Below are positions 53,881 to 63,671 of a DNA stretch of 64,000 nt, in pieces (the first letter of the stretch is position 1; every line of letters begins with the position of its first letter). The position numbers and the translations under genes were made by a program. A model generated the notes under the pieces. That model did no database searches, was not told where the DNA came from, and saw only the letters and a list, made by a program, of their open reading frames with translations. Origin of the DNA: UBA5793 sp040255465 (GTDB taxonomy: Bacteria; Planctomycetota; Phycisphaerae; Phycisphaerales; UBA5793); NCBI GenBank assembly GCA_040255465.1, contig JBDZVA010000002.1:496001-560000 (forward strand), given 5' to 3'.

Positions 53881-54426
53881 TCAGCCGATGCGCTCAACGG
53901 CCTCTTCCGGTCGCGTCACCACTTCCAGCAGATCGCGTACGTCGGCTGTCATGAACCCCTCATCCACGCCGCGCTGCAGCATCGCAAGCAGTGAATCAAA
54001 GTAGCCGTTCACATTGACGATGATCAGCGGCTTGTCGTGATCGCGAAGCTTGCGCGCCACGAGCATCTCAAACAACTCTTCGTACGTGCCCACTCCGCCC
54101 GGCAGCGTAATGAAGGCATCAGCAAGTTCCTCCATGCGCTGCTTGCGAATGCGCATCGTCAGTACGACTTCCAGTTCATCGCAGGTCTGGCGGGCGAATT
54201 CGAGGGTCGCGAGTTTCTCAGTGATAACGCCATGCACCCGCCCGCCGTGGCGATGCGCAGTGTCCGCCACGCAGCCCATCAGGCCCAGGCTGCCGCCGCC
54301 GTACACCAGCGTCAGTCCCGCACGCGCGATCGCTTCACCCAGCCGCTCGGCGGCCTCCACATAGACGCGGTCAAGGCCCTCGCTGGAGGCGCAGTAAACG
54401 GTAACTTGGCGGATCGGTCGATTCAT
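53881..54426 (-). CDS. LOG-family protein (TIGR00730 type)
   Basis: The 181-residue protein has the Rossmann-like VYCASSEGL start, VYGGGSLGLMG at 42-51, MRIRKQRM at 91-98 and ITLPGGVGTYEELFE at 106-120. The PGGxGTxxE motif of cytokinin-riboside monophosphate phosphoribohydrolases (LOG) is complete. In bacteria many members are nucleotide N-glycosidases related to YgdH. Single-gene unit. Confidence 0.93.
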   Translation of the reverse strand: MNRPIRQVTVYCASSEGLDRVYVEAAERLGEAIARAGLTLVYGGGSLGLMGCVADTAHRHGGRVHGVITEKLATLEFARQTCDELEVVLTMRIRKQRMEELADAFITLPGGVGTYEELFEMLVARKLRDHDKPLIIVNVNGYFDSLLAMLQRGVDEGFMTADVRDLLEVVTRPEEAVERIG

Positions 54427-54524
54427 GGGAGCGGCAGGGCCGGCATCATAGCGTGCCGACGCGCGAAGTCGGCGGTCGATTCAGATCCCGACTGAACCCG
54501 ACCAAACCTGTCGCGGCGCGGCGG

Positions 54525-55124
54525 CTACGGCCGCCTGCGAACAATCCGCCTCGTGGTTCGGTATCCCTGGCGGAATCGATTGAGCATCGGATGCGAGGGG
54601 GTCGCATTGTGCGCTTGCGTCAACGTTTCGATCGCTGCATCCAGATCGCCCTCGGCTCCGATCCACGACCAGAACTCGGGAAACTGTGTCTCCAGGTGTT
54701 CCAACTCAATCGTCATCGCGTTTGGTTTATCGCGAAGAAAATGCGCGATGTTGGCGTTGACGCTGGCGACGTAGAGGCGAACCACGTCGATCGTCTGTTC
54801 GTTCACGCAGAGAATGTTGTTGGCAAACGCGCGAATGATCGAGTGCCGGGCTCGCCAGCGGTGCATGAAACTTTCGGCCACCGCCTCCGGATCACGCTTC
54901 AGATGGACGTAGTAGGCGGCGGCGCCATACCGCCTGGCGAGCGTGCCCAGGAACCACGAGAGGCGGTTGTCAATCTCAATGTGCTGGTCGCGGTATTTCA
55001 GCCGCCTCTGAATCGGCCGGCTCCGATTTGTTTCGTGCCCCGAAGTGAAGTTCGTGATGTGACGGCAAGCGCGAGCCAGCGTCGTCGAACCACAGCGGCC
55101 GGTGCTGACGACAAATACATTCAC
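54525..55124 (-). CDS. Sulfotransferase-like P-loop protein
   Basis: The 199-residue protein starts at the GTG at 55124, which has a perfect AGGAGG six bases upstream. It begins VNVFVVSTGRCGSTTLARAC, the 5'-phosphosulfate loop of PAPS-dependent sulfotransferases; a 3'-phosphate-binding candidate follows later (YVHLKRDPEAVAESFMHRW, RARHSIIRAF). Function as a carbohydrate or lipid sulfotransferase is inferred. A stretch TATAAT at 55372-55377 on the same strand may belong to its promoter. Confidence 0.8.
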   Translation of the reverse strand: MNVFVVSTGRCGSTTLARACRHITNFTSGHETNRSRPIQRRLKYRDQHIEIDNRLSWFLGTLARRYGAAAYYVHLKRDPEAVAESFMHRWRARHSIIRAFANNILCVNEQTIDVVRLYVASVNANIAHFLRDKPNAMTIELEHLETQFPEFWSWIGAEGDLDAAIETLTQAHNATPSHPMLNRFRQGYRTTRRIVRRRP

Positions 55125-55453
55125 GGCGGGCCTCCTGTGCGGAGCCACGCGACAAACCCCGGGTTGAATGGAGCGACCCTTCGATAAGGCCTCAGTCTCT
55201 GCGTGGCTTGGAAGTGCTCATGGAATAAGAAGAATGTCGGTTGGAAACGAGTCCGAATCGAGCGGCTTGCCCAACCCCGCGCGTGCAGCAACGCTCGCGG
55301 GCAGCACTCAAACAGGATCAGATCATCGGTTCCTGGACGGTTCCCTGATCAGTCTGTTTAACATAACATGCATTATAGGACCATAAGCCTGGGGCGCGAG
55401 CAAGTAGGGAGGGTTCGCGGTTCAGACGCTCTATCCATCTGCAAATACTCATC
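55125..55453. other. Gene-free region before the TIGR03790 gene
   Basis: About 330 bases with lower GC near 55355-55380. A TATAAT on the minus strand at 55372-55377 fits a promoter for the sulfotransferase gene, but I see no matching -35 box. A partial inverted repeat (GATCA to TGATC) spans 55321-55350. No gene can be supported. Confidence 0.4.
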
Positions 55454-57772
55454 TTACTGGATCGCAGTCTCCACGACCTCACTCGTAGCGGCCCGCTGGG
55501 CCGCTTGGAACCAGACCGTCCGGGGGTTCACATTGGGAATCGGCAGAATCCATGAAACGCTGCCGCCCGCGTCCGTTCGCCGCGAGTTCCCGGCCTGGAC
55601 CGGATTCCTCAACCCCAGCGTGACGTTGAGCTGCGGCACATAGGTGCTGCCCGGACCGTTCAGGCTGTAGACGAGGTACGTCGTCTCGTTCGGATACGCA
55701 CAGGTCACGTCGAAGCGGCCGTTTTGCCCGCCGACGAGCGCTCCCACGGCCAGTTGCGGTCGGCCGAGGTTGCAATCGTCATACACGAGCGTGATGGTCG
55801 CCGTGTTCGAATCGCCGTTGGGATGCGTCCACTTGAACGTCAGCGAGTCCGTGCCGGTCGCGTTCGGATCCGCCCGGCAGACGCGGTACGGCCCGACGGT
55901 GGTTGACAGGATCGTCGACTGCGTTGGCGGACTCACAATCGTGTAGCCGAGGCTCGATGAGAACTCATTCAGCGTGCCCGGCAGCTCGAGCAGGAACGAC
56001 TGATCGCGAAGGACGTGTTTCGCGAAGCCGTAAGCCTTCGGCGCCATGGGCGTCGGTGCACCGGGATTGTCAAGAACGGTTTCCGTCAGCGGCGCCGAGC
56101 GCACCAGTCGACCATCCGTGAAGAGCACTTCACCCTGCACACTCACATCGCCGGCGCCCATCGTCGCGCCATAGACGCGCACAGCCGTCTGCGGGCTGGT
56201 CGTTGCGGCAAGCACTCTGCCGTTCTGGATCACGCGGAACTCAGCGATGCCGCCGCCAACGCCAGCCACCGTGAAGTCAAACGGGCTGTCGTAGTTGCCC
56301 GCCTGCCGGTTGCACTGGATCGTCGCGCTGCGCCCACGGTTGTTGACGATCAGTTCGCCCAGCCAGCGACCGGTTGATCGCTGCTCAGAATCGTCAAACG
56401 CCAGGACGCGCATGTCGTGGTAGCCGTCGGAGAGTCGGCGTGTGTCCAGCGAGAACGTGCGCCCCCTGCCGACCGTGTGAATGGTCACGCCGTCAATGAC
56501 CAGATCGTAATGATCAATGCGGGCGCTGGGATGATTCGTGGTCGCGCTGGGTGTCAGTGTGATGATGCCCGAAACCGGCTGTCCTGGCGCATCGAGCACA
56601 TCAACCACCGGCTTGTACGTGAAGGGCTGCGTGAGCGGGTCGCCCATGAGAAGCAACTGGAACGGAATGTAAGCCACGCTGCGCATCACGGCCTCGCCGA
56701 GTGTGAGGCCCTTGAAGTAATTGAGGTGCATGCGCGCCTGCGGGAATTTGCCCGGATAATTGCAGGGTTCTTCGATCGCCCCGGCCGTGCCGCTGGCGCC
56801 ATTGGCGATCCAGCGCGACATCTTCGTCTGGCTGCCAATGTTGAACGCGCCGGCGTAGCTGGTGAGGTGGTCGCAGAACGCCCCGGGCAGGATCGTCATC
56901 CCCGCCCCTTCGATGTCCAGTGTCGCAGCCCCGGTCATGATGCCCATGACATCCTGCTCGCCCGTTGGAAGCGCGTTGCAGCAGCGGTTCTCCGCCTGGC
57001 CGCCGGCCGCCACAATGGCGTCTGCAATGAGTTGGTAGAGCCCGTCGCGCGGCCCGCTCCGCGCCACGTCATTGGTCTTCATGAAGTAGAACGTCCCGAC
57101 CGGGTGCGTGCCGTCGACCGCCACACTGCGATCAATCATGTCAAGGATCTCGGGCACCGTATTGCCGCGTTCGCCCGTGTAGCCGAGCATCGCGCCGATG
57201 AAGTAGCGCTCGGCGTCGCTGCGTTCGCTGGGCTGGCCGGCGTACCAGGCGATGTTGCTGTCAAACGCCAGCGCCGAGTTCGAACCGCTGTAGTACTTGT
57301 TGGACCGCGTCGAAGGGTTGCCTCCGACTCGAACCGAATCCGTGATGTACGCCATCGTGAAGACGGACCCGGTTGAAAAGTTGTTGACCGGCGAGCAGGA
57401 ATCGCTGACCAGTCCCGGTGCGCTGACGAAGTACTTGTTCCCCGGCGTCACGACGACATAGTCGATGTGATCATCGATCTGTCGATTCGCCAGCGAGCCG
57501 AGCAGCGCGTTGACATTTTCGTCGGCGAACTGCTGGTAGTTCGCGCTGGCGGGAACCAGGTAGAGCACGTTGCGCTCGGGAATGTCGCGGCGCAGGCGGT
57601 AGTAGTTTCCGATGAGCATCGAGTCCTTGTCCATCGGATTGATGATGAGCAGGACGTTCTCACCGTCGCCGGATGCCAGTGCGGGCCGGCCCGGGCCCAG
57701 CGCCAGAGCGCCCCCCGCCACCGCAAGTGCCATTGCCGAATATCGGACCCGATTCCCCGTTGGGTGCCGCAT
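55454..57772 (-). CDS. TIGR03790-type secreted protein
   Basis: The 772-residue protein (ATG at 57772 with GGGAGGG upstream) has a signal peptide ending PALASG. The next region, VLLIINPMDKDSMLIGNYYRLRRDIPERNVLYL (near 37-70), is the signature of the TIGR03790 family, a group with a gingipain-like alpha/beta fold seen in planctomycetes and relatives. Ig-like domains follow (RIDHYDLVIDGVTIHTVGRGRTFSLDTRRLSDGYHDMRVLAFD). The C-terminal 80 residues (TTYLVYSLNGPGSTYV to SWILPIPN and VWFQAAQRAATSEVVETAI) are related to those of the divergent neighbour. I cannot identify a catalytic Cys/His pair with certainty. Confidence 0.88.
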   Translation of the reverse strand: MRHPTGNRVRYSAMALAVAGGALALGPGRPALASGDGENVLLIINPMDKDSMLIGNYYRLRRDIPERNVLYLVPASANYQQFADENVNALLGSLANRQIDDHIDYVVVTPGNKYFVSAPGLVSDSCSPVNNFSTGSVFTMAYITDSVRVGGNPSTRSNKYYSGSNSALAFDSNIAWYAGQPSERSDAERYFIGAMLGYTGERGNTVPEILDMIDRSVAVDGTHPVGTFYFMKTNDVARSGPRDGLYQLIADAIVAAGGQAENRCCNALPTGEQDVMGIMTGAATLDIEGAGMTILPGAFCDHLTSYAGAFNIGSQTKMSRWIANGASGTAGAIEEPCNYPGKFPQARMHLNYFKGLTLGEAVMRSVAYIPFQLLLMGDPLTQPFTYKPVVDVLDAPGQPVSGIITLTPSATTNHPSARIDHYDLVIDGVTIHTVGRGRTFSLDTRRLSDGYHDMRVLAFDDSEQRSTGRWLGELIVNNRGRSATIQCNRQAGNYDSPFDFTVAGVGGGIAEFRVIQNGRVLAATTSPQTAVRVYGATMGAGDVSVQGEVLFTDGRLVRSAPLTETVLDNPGAPTPMAPKAYGFAKHVLRDQSFLLELPGTLNEFSSSLGYTIVSPPTQSTILSTTVGPYRVCRADPNATGTDSLTFKWTHPNGDSNTATITLVYDDCNLGRPQLAVGALVGGQNGRFDVTCAYPNETTYLVYSLNGPGSTYVPQLNVTLGLRNPVQAGNSRRTDAGGSVSWILPIPNVNPRTVWFQAAQRAATSEVVETAIQ

Positions 57773-58061
57773 GACGTCCCTCCCCTGCTCTCTTGATCTC
57801 CCATCTCCAGAACAGAGCGTCCCCGAGGGACGCCCGCACTCAACAAAAATACACGCAATACGGTGTTCCTGCGAGAAGAATCCTCGGTTTTCTCGCGCAA
57901 TGGCCCAGATGTGCTGATTGGGCGAGGGCGAAACCCGCTGTTTCGACAATTGCAGGCCGTGAGGCATTTCCTGGGAACGGTCCGGGGCAGAAATCGGTTA
58001 TCATGCGGCAACTCGGATCGGGCACATGGAGCACCCGACCACAACGAAGAGGAGAAGCACC

Positions 58062-60659
58062 ATGTCCCCACGCCGCCGCGCCCTGTCCATCCCGCTCGTC
58101 ATCGCCCTGCTCACCCTTCCTGCCTGCGTGAGCCACTGGGAAGCTGAAGTCGGTGAGCGGGACCGGGACGAACTCAAGCACGACGAGCCGCTCGCCGCCG
58201 CCCAACTCCGGTACCAGCAGCGGCTCAGCGCCGACGGCACCATGCCCGAGAACGCCCTGATGCGCGCCAAAGCCCAGCGCGACCACCTCCTCGACAATCC
58301 GATCGACGGCGCCGGCATCTCACCCGATGCCTGGACCTGGATCGGCCCCGGCAACATCGGCGGCCGTCTGCGCGCCATCATCTTCCACCCCAGCAATCCG
58401 AACATCATGTGGGTCGGCTCGGCCAGCGGCGGGATCTGGAAGACGACCAACGCCGGTGCGTCCTGGGCACCACTTGATGACTTCATGCCGTCGCTCTCGA
58501 TCGGCTGCATGGCGATGGACCCGACCAATCCCAATGTGCTCTACGCCGGAACAGGCGAGGGCTTCTTCGATGCCGCAGAAGGTTCATCCAACACCGCGGC
58601 GATCCGCGGCGCCGGAATCTTCAAGACCACCGATGGAGGCGCCACCTGGACCCAGATGCCCAGCACCTCCGATGAGAATTGGTACTTCGTCAACCGCCTC
58701 GCCATTCACCCTGGCAATCCCTCGATTATGCTCGCGGCAACCGGCACGGGCATCTACCGCACTCTTGACGGCGGTAGTACCTGGACTCGGACCCTCAACT
58801 TCGCCATCCTCGACGTCCGCATCGATCCGAACAACCCGTCTCACGCGGTTGCCGGCGGCGATCATCACAATCCCGGCCCCTACTACTCGATTGACGGCGG
58901 CGCATCGTGGCTGACGGCTACGGGCATCCCGGCATCCGATCGCGTCGAGCTTTCCTACGCCCCAGCTACTCCCGCCATGGTCTATGCCTCCGTCAGCAGC
59001 GGCGGCACCATCCGTGTCTATCGCTCCACCGACGGCGGCGCCAGCTACACCTTGCGCGGCGGGAGCATCAGCACCTACTCGGGATACAACAACGCTATCT
59101 GGGTGAATCCAACGAACTCGGAGACCCTCGTCGTCGGCGGCGTGGGCCTCGCCCGATCCACGAACGGCGGCACCAGCTTCTCGAGTGCGTTCTCGGGAGT
59201 GCACTCCGATCACCATGTCGTCGTCAATCATCCGTTCTTCGATGGAACATCCAATCGCACCATCTTCTTCGGGGGCGATGGCGGAATCTACCGCGCCTCC
59301 GACTTCTCCAGCAATACGGTTGCAAACCTCAACAACAACCTCGGCGTGACGCAGTTCTACGGCATCGCGATCAACGCCAACGGAAGCGTCGTGCTCGGCG
59401 GCGCGCAGGACAACGGCACACTCCGCTACTCGGGAAACCCGCAGGCGTGGCAGATGACCTTCGGCGGCGATGGCGGCTTCTGCGCTGCCGATCCTGTCGA
59501 CTCGAACTACATGTACTGCCAGTACTACTACTCACACATCCAGCGCAGCACCAATGGCGGGCAGAGCTGGTCGTCGATCTCCGGGGGCATCGCCGACACG
59601 AACCGCGCCAACTGCAATTTCATCAATCACTACATCCTCGATCCGAACGATTCCAATCGCATGTTGTCGGGTTGCCGCCGACTCTGGCGCACCAACAACG
59701 TGAAGTCCGGCAATCCAACGTGGACGGTGATCAAGCCCGCGCTGAACTTCGGCCCCGAGCCCGACCCGTACGGCACGGCCCTGCCGCAGGACCACTTTGC
59801 CGAGAACGACCCGCGCAATATCAGCACGATCACCGTTGAGCCCGGCAATTCCAATCGCATCTACGTCGGCCATAACAACGGCCAGATCTATCTGACCAAC
59901 AATGGGCTCGACGCCGTGCCCGACTGGATCCGCATCGACACGTTGGGCAACACGAATCCACCGGCGCGATGGGTCTCGCACATCGTGGTTGATCCACGCA
60001 ATCGGGACACCGTCTACTTCTCATTTATGGGCTGGGAGGCGGACAATGTGTGGGCCTTTGACGCGGCCAACCAGCAGTGGACCGCCGTCAGCGGCACGGG
60101 CGGCGACTGGCCCCTGCCCAGCGCCCCGGTCAGCGCACTTGAAGTGCATCAGACCGTTCCCGGCTGGATCTATGCCGGAACCGACATCGGCATCTTCACC
60201 TCGACCGACAACGGCGAAACCTGGTCCGCCGCAACGCAAGGACCAGGCACCGTACCGATCGATGAACTGATCTGGAAGAACAATTCCGTCCTCGTGGCGG
60301 CCACCCACGGGCGCGGCGCGTTCCTCGCCGATGTGAGTCTCGAGATCACCCTGCTCGATCCCGTTCCGGGCATCGCCGGCCAACTCAATCGCCTGACGAC
60401 GACCAACGGCACATCCGGCCGCCGCATCTACTTCATCTACAGCCTGCGCAGCGGCACGACCAACATTCCCGGATGCAACGGCGTGTTCGTCAACATGACT
60501 CAACCCACGATCGCTGGTGATGCCGTGGCCGACGGCAATGGCGAGGCGTCTCTCGAATTGCATGTGCCCCAGGCCGCCTCCGGCCGATCGGTGCGGCTCC
60601 AGTCCGTCGAACGGGCAACCTGCCGCGTGAGCAACCTGGTCCAGTTCACGTTCCAGTAG
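58062..60659 (+). CDS. BNR/Asp-box (sortilin-like) propeller lipoprotein
   Basis: The 865-residue lipoprotein has the lipobox LPAC (Cys22). At least five Asp-boxes are visible: GIWKTTNAGASW, GIFKTTDGGATW, GIYRTLDGGSTW, IQRSTNGGQSW and IFTSTDNGETW, each in a blade, so one or two large propellers of the VPS10/sortilin or xyloglucanase type. The catalytic acids of sialidases are not evident. The last 85 residues (RRIYFIYSLRSGTTNIPG to VRLQSVERATCRVSNLVQFTF) match the C-terminus of the divergent TIGR03790 protein. The ATG at 58062 follows GAGGAG. Confidence 0.88.
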   Translation: MSPRRRALSIPLVIALLTLPACVSHWEAEVGERDRDELKHDEPLAAAQLRYQQRLSADGTMPENALMRAKAQRDHLLDNPIDGAGISPDAWTWIGPGNIGGRLRAIIFHPSNPNIMWVGSASGGIWKTTNAGASWAPLDDFMPSLSIGCMAMDPTNPNVLYAGTGEGFFDAAEGSSNTAAIRGAGIFKTTDGGATWTQMPSTSDENWYFVNRLAIHPGNPSIMLAATGTGIYRTLDGGSTWTRTLNFAILDVRIDPNNPSHAVAGGDHHNPGPYYSIDGGASWLTATGIPASDRVELSYAPATPAMVYASVSSGGTIRVYRSTDGGASYTLRGGSISTYSGYNNAIWVNPTNSETLVVGGVGLARSTNGGTSFSSAFSGVHSDHHVVVNHPFFDGTSNRTIFFGGDGGIYRASDFSSNTVANLNNNLGVTQFYGIAINANGSVVLGGAQDNGTLRYSGNPQAWQMTFGGDGGFCAADPVDSNYMYCQYYYSHIQRSTNGGQSWSSISGGIADTNRANCNFINHYILDPNDSNRMLSGCRRLWRTNNVKSGNPTWTVIKPALNFGPEPDPYGTALPQDHFAENDPRNISTITVEPGNSNRIYVGHNNGQIYLTNNGLDAVPDWIRIDTLGNTNPPARWVSHIVVDPRNRDTVYFSFMGWEADNVWAFDAANQQWTAVSGTGGDWPLPSAPVSALEVHQTVPGWIYAGTDIGIFTSTDNGETWSAATQGPGTVPIDELIWKNNSVLVAATHGRGAFLADVSLEITLLDPVPGIAGQLNRLTTTNGTSGRRIYFIYSLRSGTTNIPGCNGVFVNMTQPTIAGDAVADGNGEASLELHVPQAASGRSVRLQSVERATCRVSNLVQFTFQ

Positions 60660-60662
60660 CGG

Positions 60663-61265
60663 CTACTTGACGAACGCGGCCGGCTGCTCCCACCGGCCGT
60701 CAAAAACAAAGTCCTTGAGCGCGCGCCGAGGTCGGGCGGCGGTTTCGCTTTCGCGCATCTCGCCCGGCAACTGGTCATCGGGCACGCGGTAGCCGACCGC
60801 AATGGCCGTGCACACTTCAAACCCCTCGGGCACGCCAAAGGTGGCGCGCGCCTTGTCTGCGTCAATGCCTGCCATCTGGTGCACGTACAGCCCGCGCGCC
60901 GTCGCTTCGACGGTGAGATTCGCCGCAGCCAGGCCAAGGTCGTGCAGCGCCACGCGATTGGGCTTGCCGTTGCGGCTGAAGGTCGTGCTGATCACCCCCA
61001 GCGCGAGCAGCCCCACGTGCTGAGCCCACTGCTGATTCGCCTCGACAAGGCACGACAGAACCCGGTCGAACGCCGCCTTATCCGTCCGAAGCGCCGCGAT
61101 GAACCTCCAGGGCTGCTCGTTGTACGACGATGCCGCCCAGCGCGCCGCTTCGAAGAGCGCCAGCGCATCCTCCTTCGACACGGGACGATCATCAAACGCG
61201 TACGGACTCCACCGGCGCGAGAGAAGATCGTGGATCGGGTGGTCGGGTTTAGCGTGCTTGCTCAT
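60663..61265 (-). CDS. Nitroreductase-family flavoprotein
   Basis: A 200-residue FMN-dependent oxidoreductase. Visible signs are HDLLSRRWSPYAFDDRPVS near the start, AARWAASSYNEQPWRFI near 42-58 (FMN binding), VALHDLGLAAANLTVEATARGLYVHQMAGID near 100-130 and TAIAVGYRVPDDQLP. The ATG at 61265 is preferred. The stop lies 3 bases from the stop of the convergent propeller gene. Substrate unknown. Confidence 0.93.
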   Translation of the reverse strand: MSKHAKPDHPIHDLLSRRWSPYAFDDRPVSKEDALALFEAARWAASSYNEQPWRFIAALRTDKAAFDRVLSCLVEANQQWAQHVGLLALGVISTTFSRNGKPNRVALHDLGLAAANLTVEATARGLYVHQMAGIDADKARATFGVPEGFEVCTAIAVGYRVPDDQLPGEMRESETAARPRRALKDFVFDGRWEQPAAFVK

Positions 61266-61559
61266 GCGCGGTGTCCTCTTGTTCTGTTCGGTCCCTGGTG
61301 ACCGGTATGGTAGTGCCGCCGACAAATCGAAGTCGCGCGAGGAGTCTCGCACAGCCGCTGGCGGATGCAACACCGTCGATTTGCGTCGAGACGGGGGCCT
61401 GAATTCCGGACTCACCGGTCTGTTCACTGCAATCAAGACTCCCCCACTTCCGAACAAGTTCCGGGAAGACCTGCTTCAGGGCGCTGTGGTCATACCATGT
61501 TCCGCGCCAGGGGTGATCGAGGAGTTGACTCTCAACCGGCCGCTTTGAGGAGCCGCAGC

Positions 61560-62240
61560 ATGCCCTGGAACCTGTTCGCCGACCGACGACCTGAGACACC
61601 ATCGCTGTGGACCGATCTGCGCCACGGCAAGCTCACGACGTTCGGCCGCATCATCCTGAGTGTGACGGGGTTCGGCGCAGCGCTCGTCCTCTGCCTCGTG
61701 AGCATCGCGGTTGTGTCGCCGAACCGCCGCGTTCCGGAAGAACTCGTCGCAACCGTACTCGGTCTGGGCGGCTTGCTCTGGGTGCTCTTGCTGACCTACC
61801 TCTGGTTCGGCCACTCCATACTGGGACCACTGCTGCGCGGCGTGTTTGTCATCGGTGCGATCTGGTTTCTCACCATCATGCTTGCCGTGTTCATCGGCGC
61901 CCGCCTGCCCAATGAGGAGCTGTGGATTGGCGCCTTCGTCATCTCAGGCATCACCGCCACCGTGCTCTTCATCGCGAGCATGATCTACAGCGGCGTCAGA
62001 GGACAGGCCATCCGAACCCAGGCGGGCCAGGTCAACGTGCAGTGTCCGGAATGCGGCTATTCATTCGTCGGCAAGATGGACTGCACCTGCCCCGAATGCG
62101 GCCGGCAGTACACCGTCGACGAACTGATCGCCGCCCAGAACTACGACGCGCTGCGCCGCGACGCCGAGGACAAGACACCAACGGCAATCACCAGCAACGC
62201 GTTGAAAGCGCCGCACCATCCAGCCCTGCCGGCGGACTGA
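61560..62240 (+). CDS. Membrane protein with a cytoplasmic zinc ribbon
   Basis: The 226-residue protein (ATG at 61560, GAGGAG nine bases upstream) has four hydrophobic segments at about 29-52, 64-85, 92-115 and 122-146. A soluble tail follows with two CPECG knuckles (CPECGYSFVGK and CTCPECGRQYTVDEL, near 161-183) that form a zinc ribbon. Such proteins are frequent in planctomycetes and unnamed. It precedes two tRNA genes on the opposite strand. Confidence 0.82.
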   Translation: MPWNLFADRRPETPSLWTDLRHGKLTTFGRIILSVTGFGAALVLCLVSIAVVSPNRRVPEELVATVLGLGGLLWVLLLTYLWFGHSILGPLLRGVFVIGAIWFLTIMLAVFIGARLPNEELWIGAFVISGITATVLFIASMIYSGVRGQAIRTQAGQVNVQCPECGYSFVGKMDCTCPECGRQYTVDELIAAQNYDALRRDAEDKTPTAITSNALKAPHHPALPAD

Positions 62241-62268
62241 TGGACGCATTCGATGGAAACCGGTTGAA

Positions 62269-62340
62269 AGCGGGCGAAGGGACTCGAACCCTCAACATTC
62301 AGCTTGGAAGGCTGACACTCTACCATTGAGTTACGCCCGC
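62269..62340 (-). tRNA. tRNA-Gly (anticodon UCC)
   Basis: The 72-base gene reads GCGGGCGTAACTCAATGGTA at its 5' end, pairs over seven bases with CGCCCGC at its 3' end, and has an anticodon loop CTTCCAA with TCC in the anticodon and a GGTTCGAGTCC T-loop. No CCA is encoded. Confidence 0.97.
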
Positions 62341-62414
62341 AAGTGGCGGAGTATAGCCCGCCGTAGCGCTGATTTCGGAGCGTCTGCGGAGCTTCGCCAA
62401 TCACAAAAAACCAA

Positions 62415-62502
62415 CGGTGAGGGTGGGATTCGAACCCACGGTAAGAACGAGTCCTACGCCGGTTTTCAAGACCGGTCCCTTCAGCCGCTCGGGCACCTCA
62501 CC
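62415..62502 (-). tRNA. tRNA-Ser (anticodon UGA)
   Basis: The 88-base gene has the acceptor stem GGTGAGG/CCTCACC, a D-arm GCCCGAGCGGCTGAAGG, anticodon loop CTTGAAA with TGA, a long variable arm (CGTAGGACTCGTTCTTACC region) as in serine tRNAs, and the T-loop GGTTCGAATCC. The 3' CCA is not encoded. Confidence 0.97.
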
Positions 62503-62550
62503 TCGGGGGCAAACTCTACGCGCAGCGGTCGCGATCGTCTCCCAACGCCG

Positions 62551-63651
62551 CTATTCAGCCGGACGGGCGATTCGCGCAAACGACGGGCGCGACAGGCTGC
62601 CAAGATACAGCATCCCATCGTGCTCCTCGACACTCGTGATCAGCGAAAACGAGGCGCCCGATGGATCGCGCAGCGTCGTGACGACGGTCCCATCAAGATC
62701 GAGCCCGAGCACAAAGCCGTACTCCTTCGCTCTTGGCAGCATGAAATGCGGTAAGCGAAGCATCGCCCGCTTCAGCCACGGGTGCGGATGCACAAAATCG
62801 AGCACCGGCGAGCGGGGCGACACGATCGCCACCCAGAATCGATCGACGCCGTTGCACGATACGCCATCCGGGAAACCCGGCAGGTTGTCAATGAAGATCT
62901 CCGACTGCCCAGCCTTCGGCCCCGTCAGCCACACCCGGTGGATGCGATACCGCGCCGTCTCATTGACCAGCACGAACGATTCATCCGGCGCGACGGCCAC
63001 GCCGTTGGCAAAGTTGAGATCGCCCAGCAGCAAATCGATCGCGCCTGTCGAGGCGTCAAACCGCATCAGCCGCCCCGAGCCCCGTTGCTCAATGAAATCG
63101 GTCGTGTAATCGTCCAGGCCATACTTCGACGACGCGTCGGTGAAGTAGATCGTGCCGCTGCGTCCCACGTCGACATCATCGGTGAACATGAACGGCACAC
63201 CGTCGAACTGATTCGAAAGCAGGCCAACCTCGCCCGATGCGTCAACCCGCAGCAGGCCCTTGCGCGCATCAGCAACCACCAGAAATCCCATGCTGTCGAA
63301 GGCAAGTCCGAGCGGCCGCCCACCGGTCTTCGCAAACACTTCCGGATGGTGGCCGTCGTGATCGAACCGCATGATCCGACCGTCCAGCATCCCGGCATAG
63401 AGCCGACCCTGCGCATCGATTGCAACATCTTCAGGGCCATCGCTTGCACCAAGGCCAAGCAACTCGACGCTCGCAAGATCGTGATCAGCCGGGTTCACGC
63501 CGGCGAGTGGAGTCTGTGTGGGCGGCTGCCACGCTGCGGGGTCAGCATCGATCGGCCAGAAGAGCAGATACGCGAGCACCGCGGCAACGCCTGCCAGCAC
63601 GATCACGGCGTATTGGCGACGGTGCGGGCGCGGCGACGGCTGCTCAGTCAT
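62551..63651 (-). CDS. Membrane-anchored strictosidine-synthase-like propeller
   Basis: The 366-residue protein has an N-terminal anchor (about 13-33, YAVIVLAGVAAVLAYLLFW). The rest is a six-bladed propeller of the SMP-30/strictosidine synthase/APMAP group, for example GPEDVAIDAQGRLYAGMLDGRIMRF, PLGLAFDSMGFLVVADARKGLLRV, TDDVDVGRSGTIYFTDASSKYG and NGVAVAPDESFVLVNETARYRI, the last two corresponding to the metal-site loops of that group. Likely a lactonase or arylesterase in the periplasm; the substrate is unknown. Confidence 0.88.
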   Translation of the reverse strand: MTEQPSPRPHRRQYAVIVLAGVAAVLAYLLFWPIDADPAAWQPPTQTPLAGVNPADHDLASVELLGLGASDGPEDVAIDAQGRLYAGMLDGRIMRFDHDGHHPEVFAKTGGRPLGLAFDSMGFLVVADARKGLLRVDASGEVGLLSNQFDGVPFMFTDDVDVGRSGTIYFTDASSKYGLDDYTTDFIEQRGSGRLMRFDASTGAIDLLLGDLNFANGVAVAPDESFVLVNETARYRIHRVWLTGPKAGQSEIFIDNLPGFPDGVSCNGVDRFWVAIVSPRSPVLDFVHPHPWLKRAMLRLPHFMLPRAKEYGFVLGLDLDGTVVTTLRDPSGASFSLITSVEEHDGMLYLGSLSRPSFARIARPAE

Positions 63652-63671
63652 GCCCGCATACTAGCCGCAAT

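Noticed and set aside
57816..57833. GCGTCCC-GGGACGC hairpin between the divergent secreted genes
   Set aside because: No T-run and no sensible position for a terminator; it may only be chance or part of an untranslated leader.
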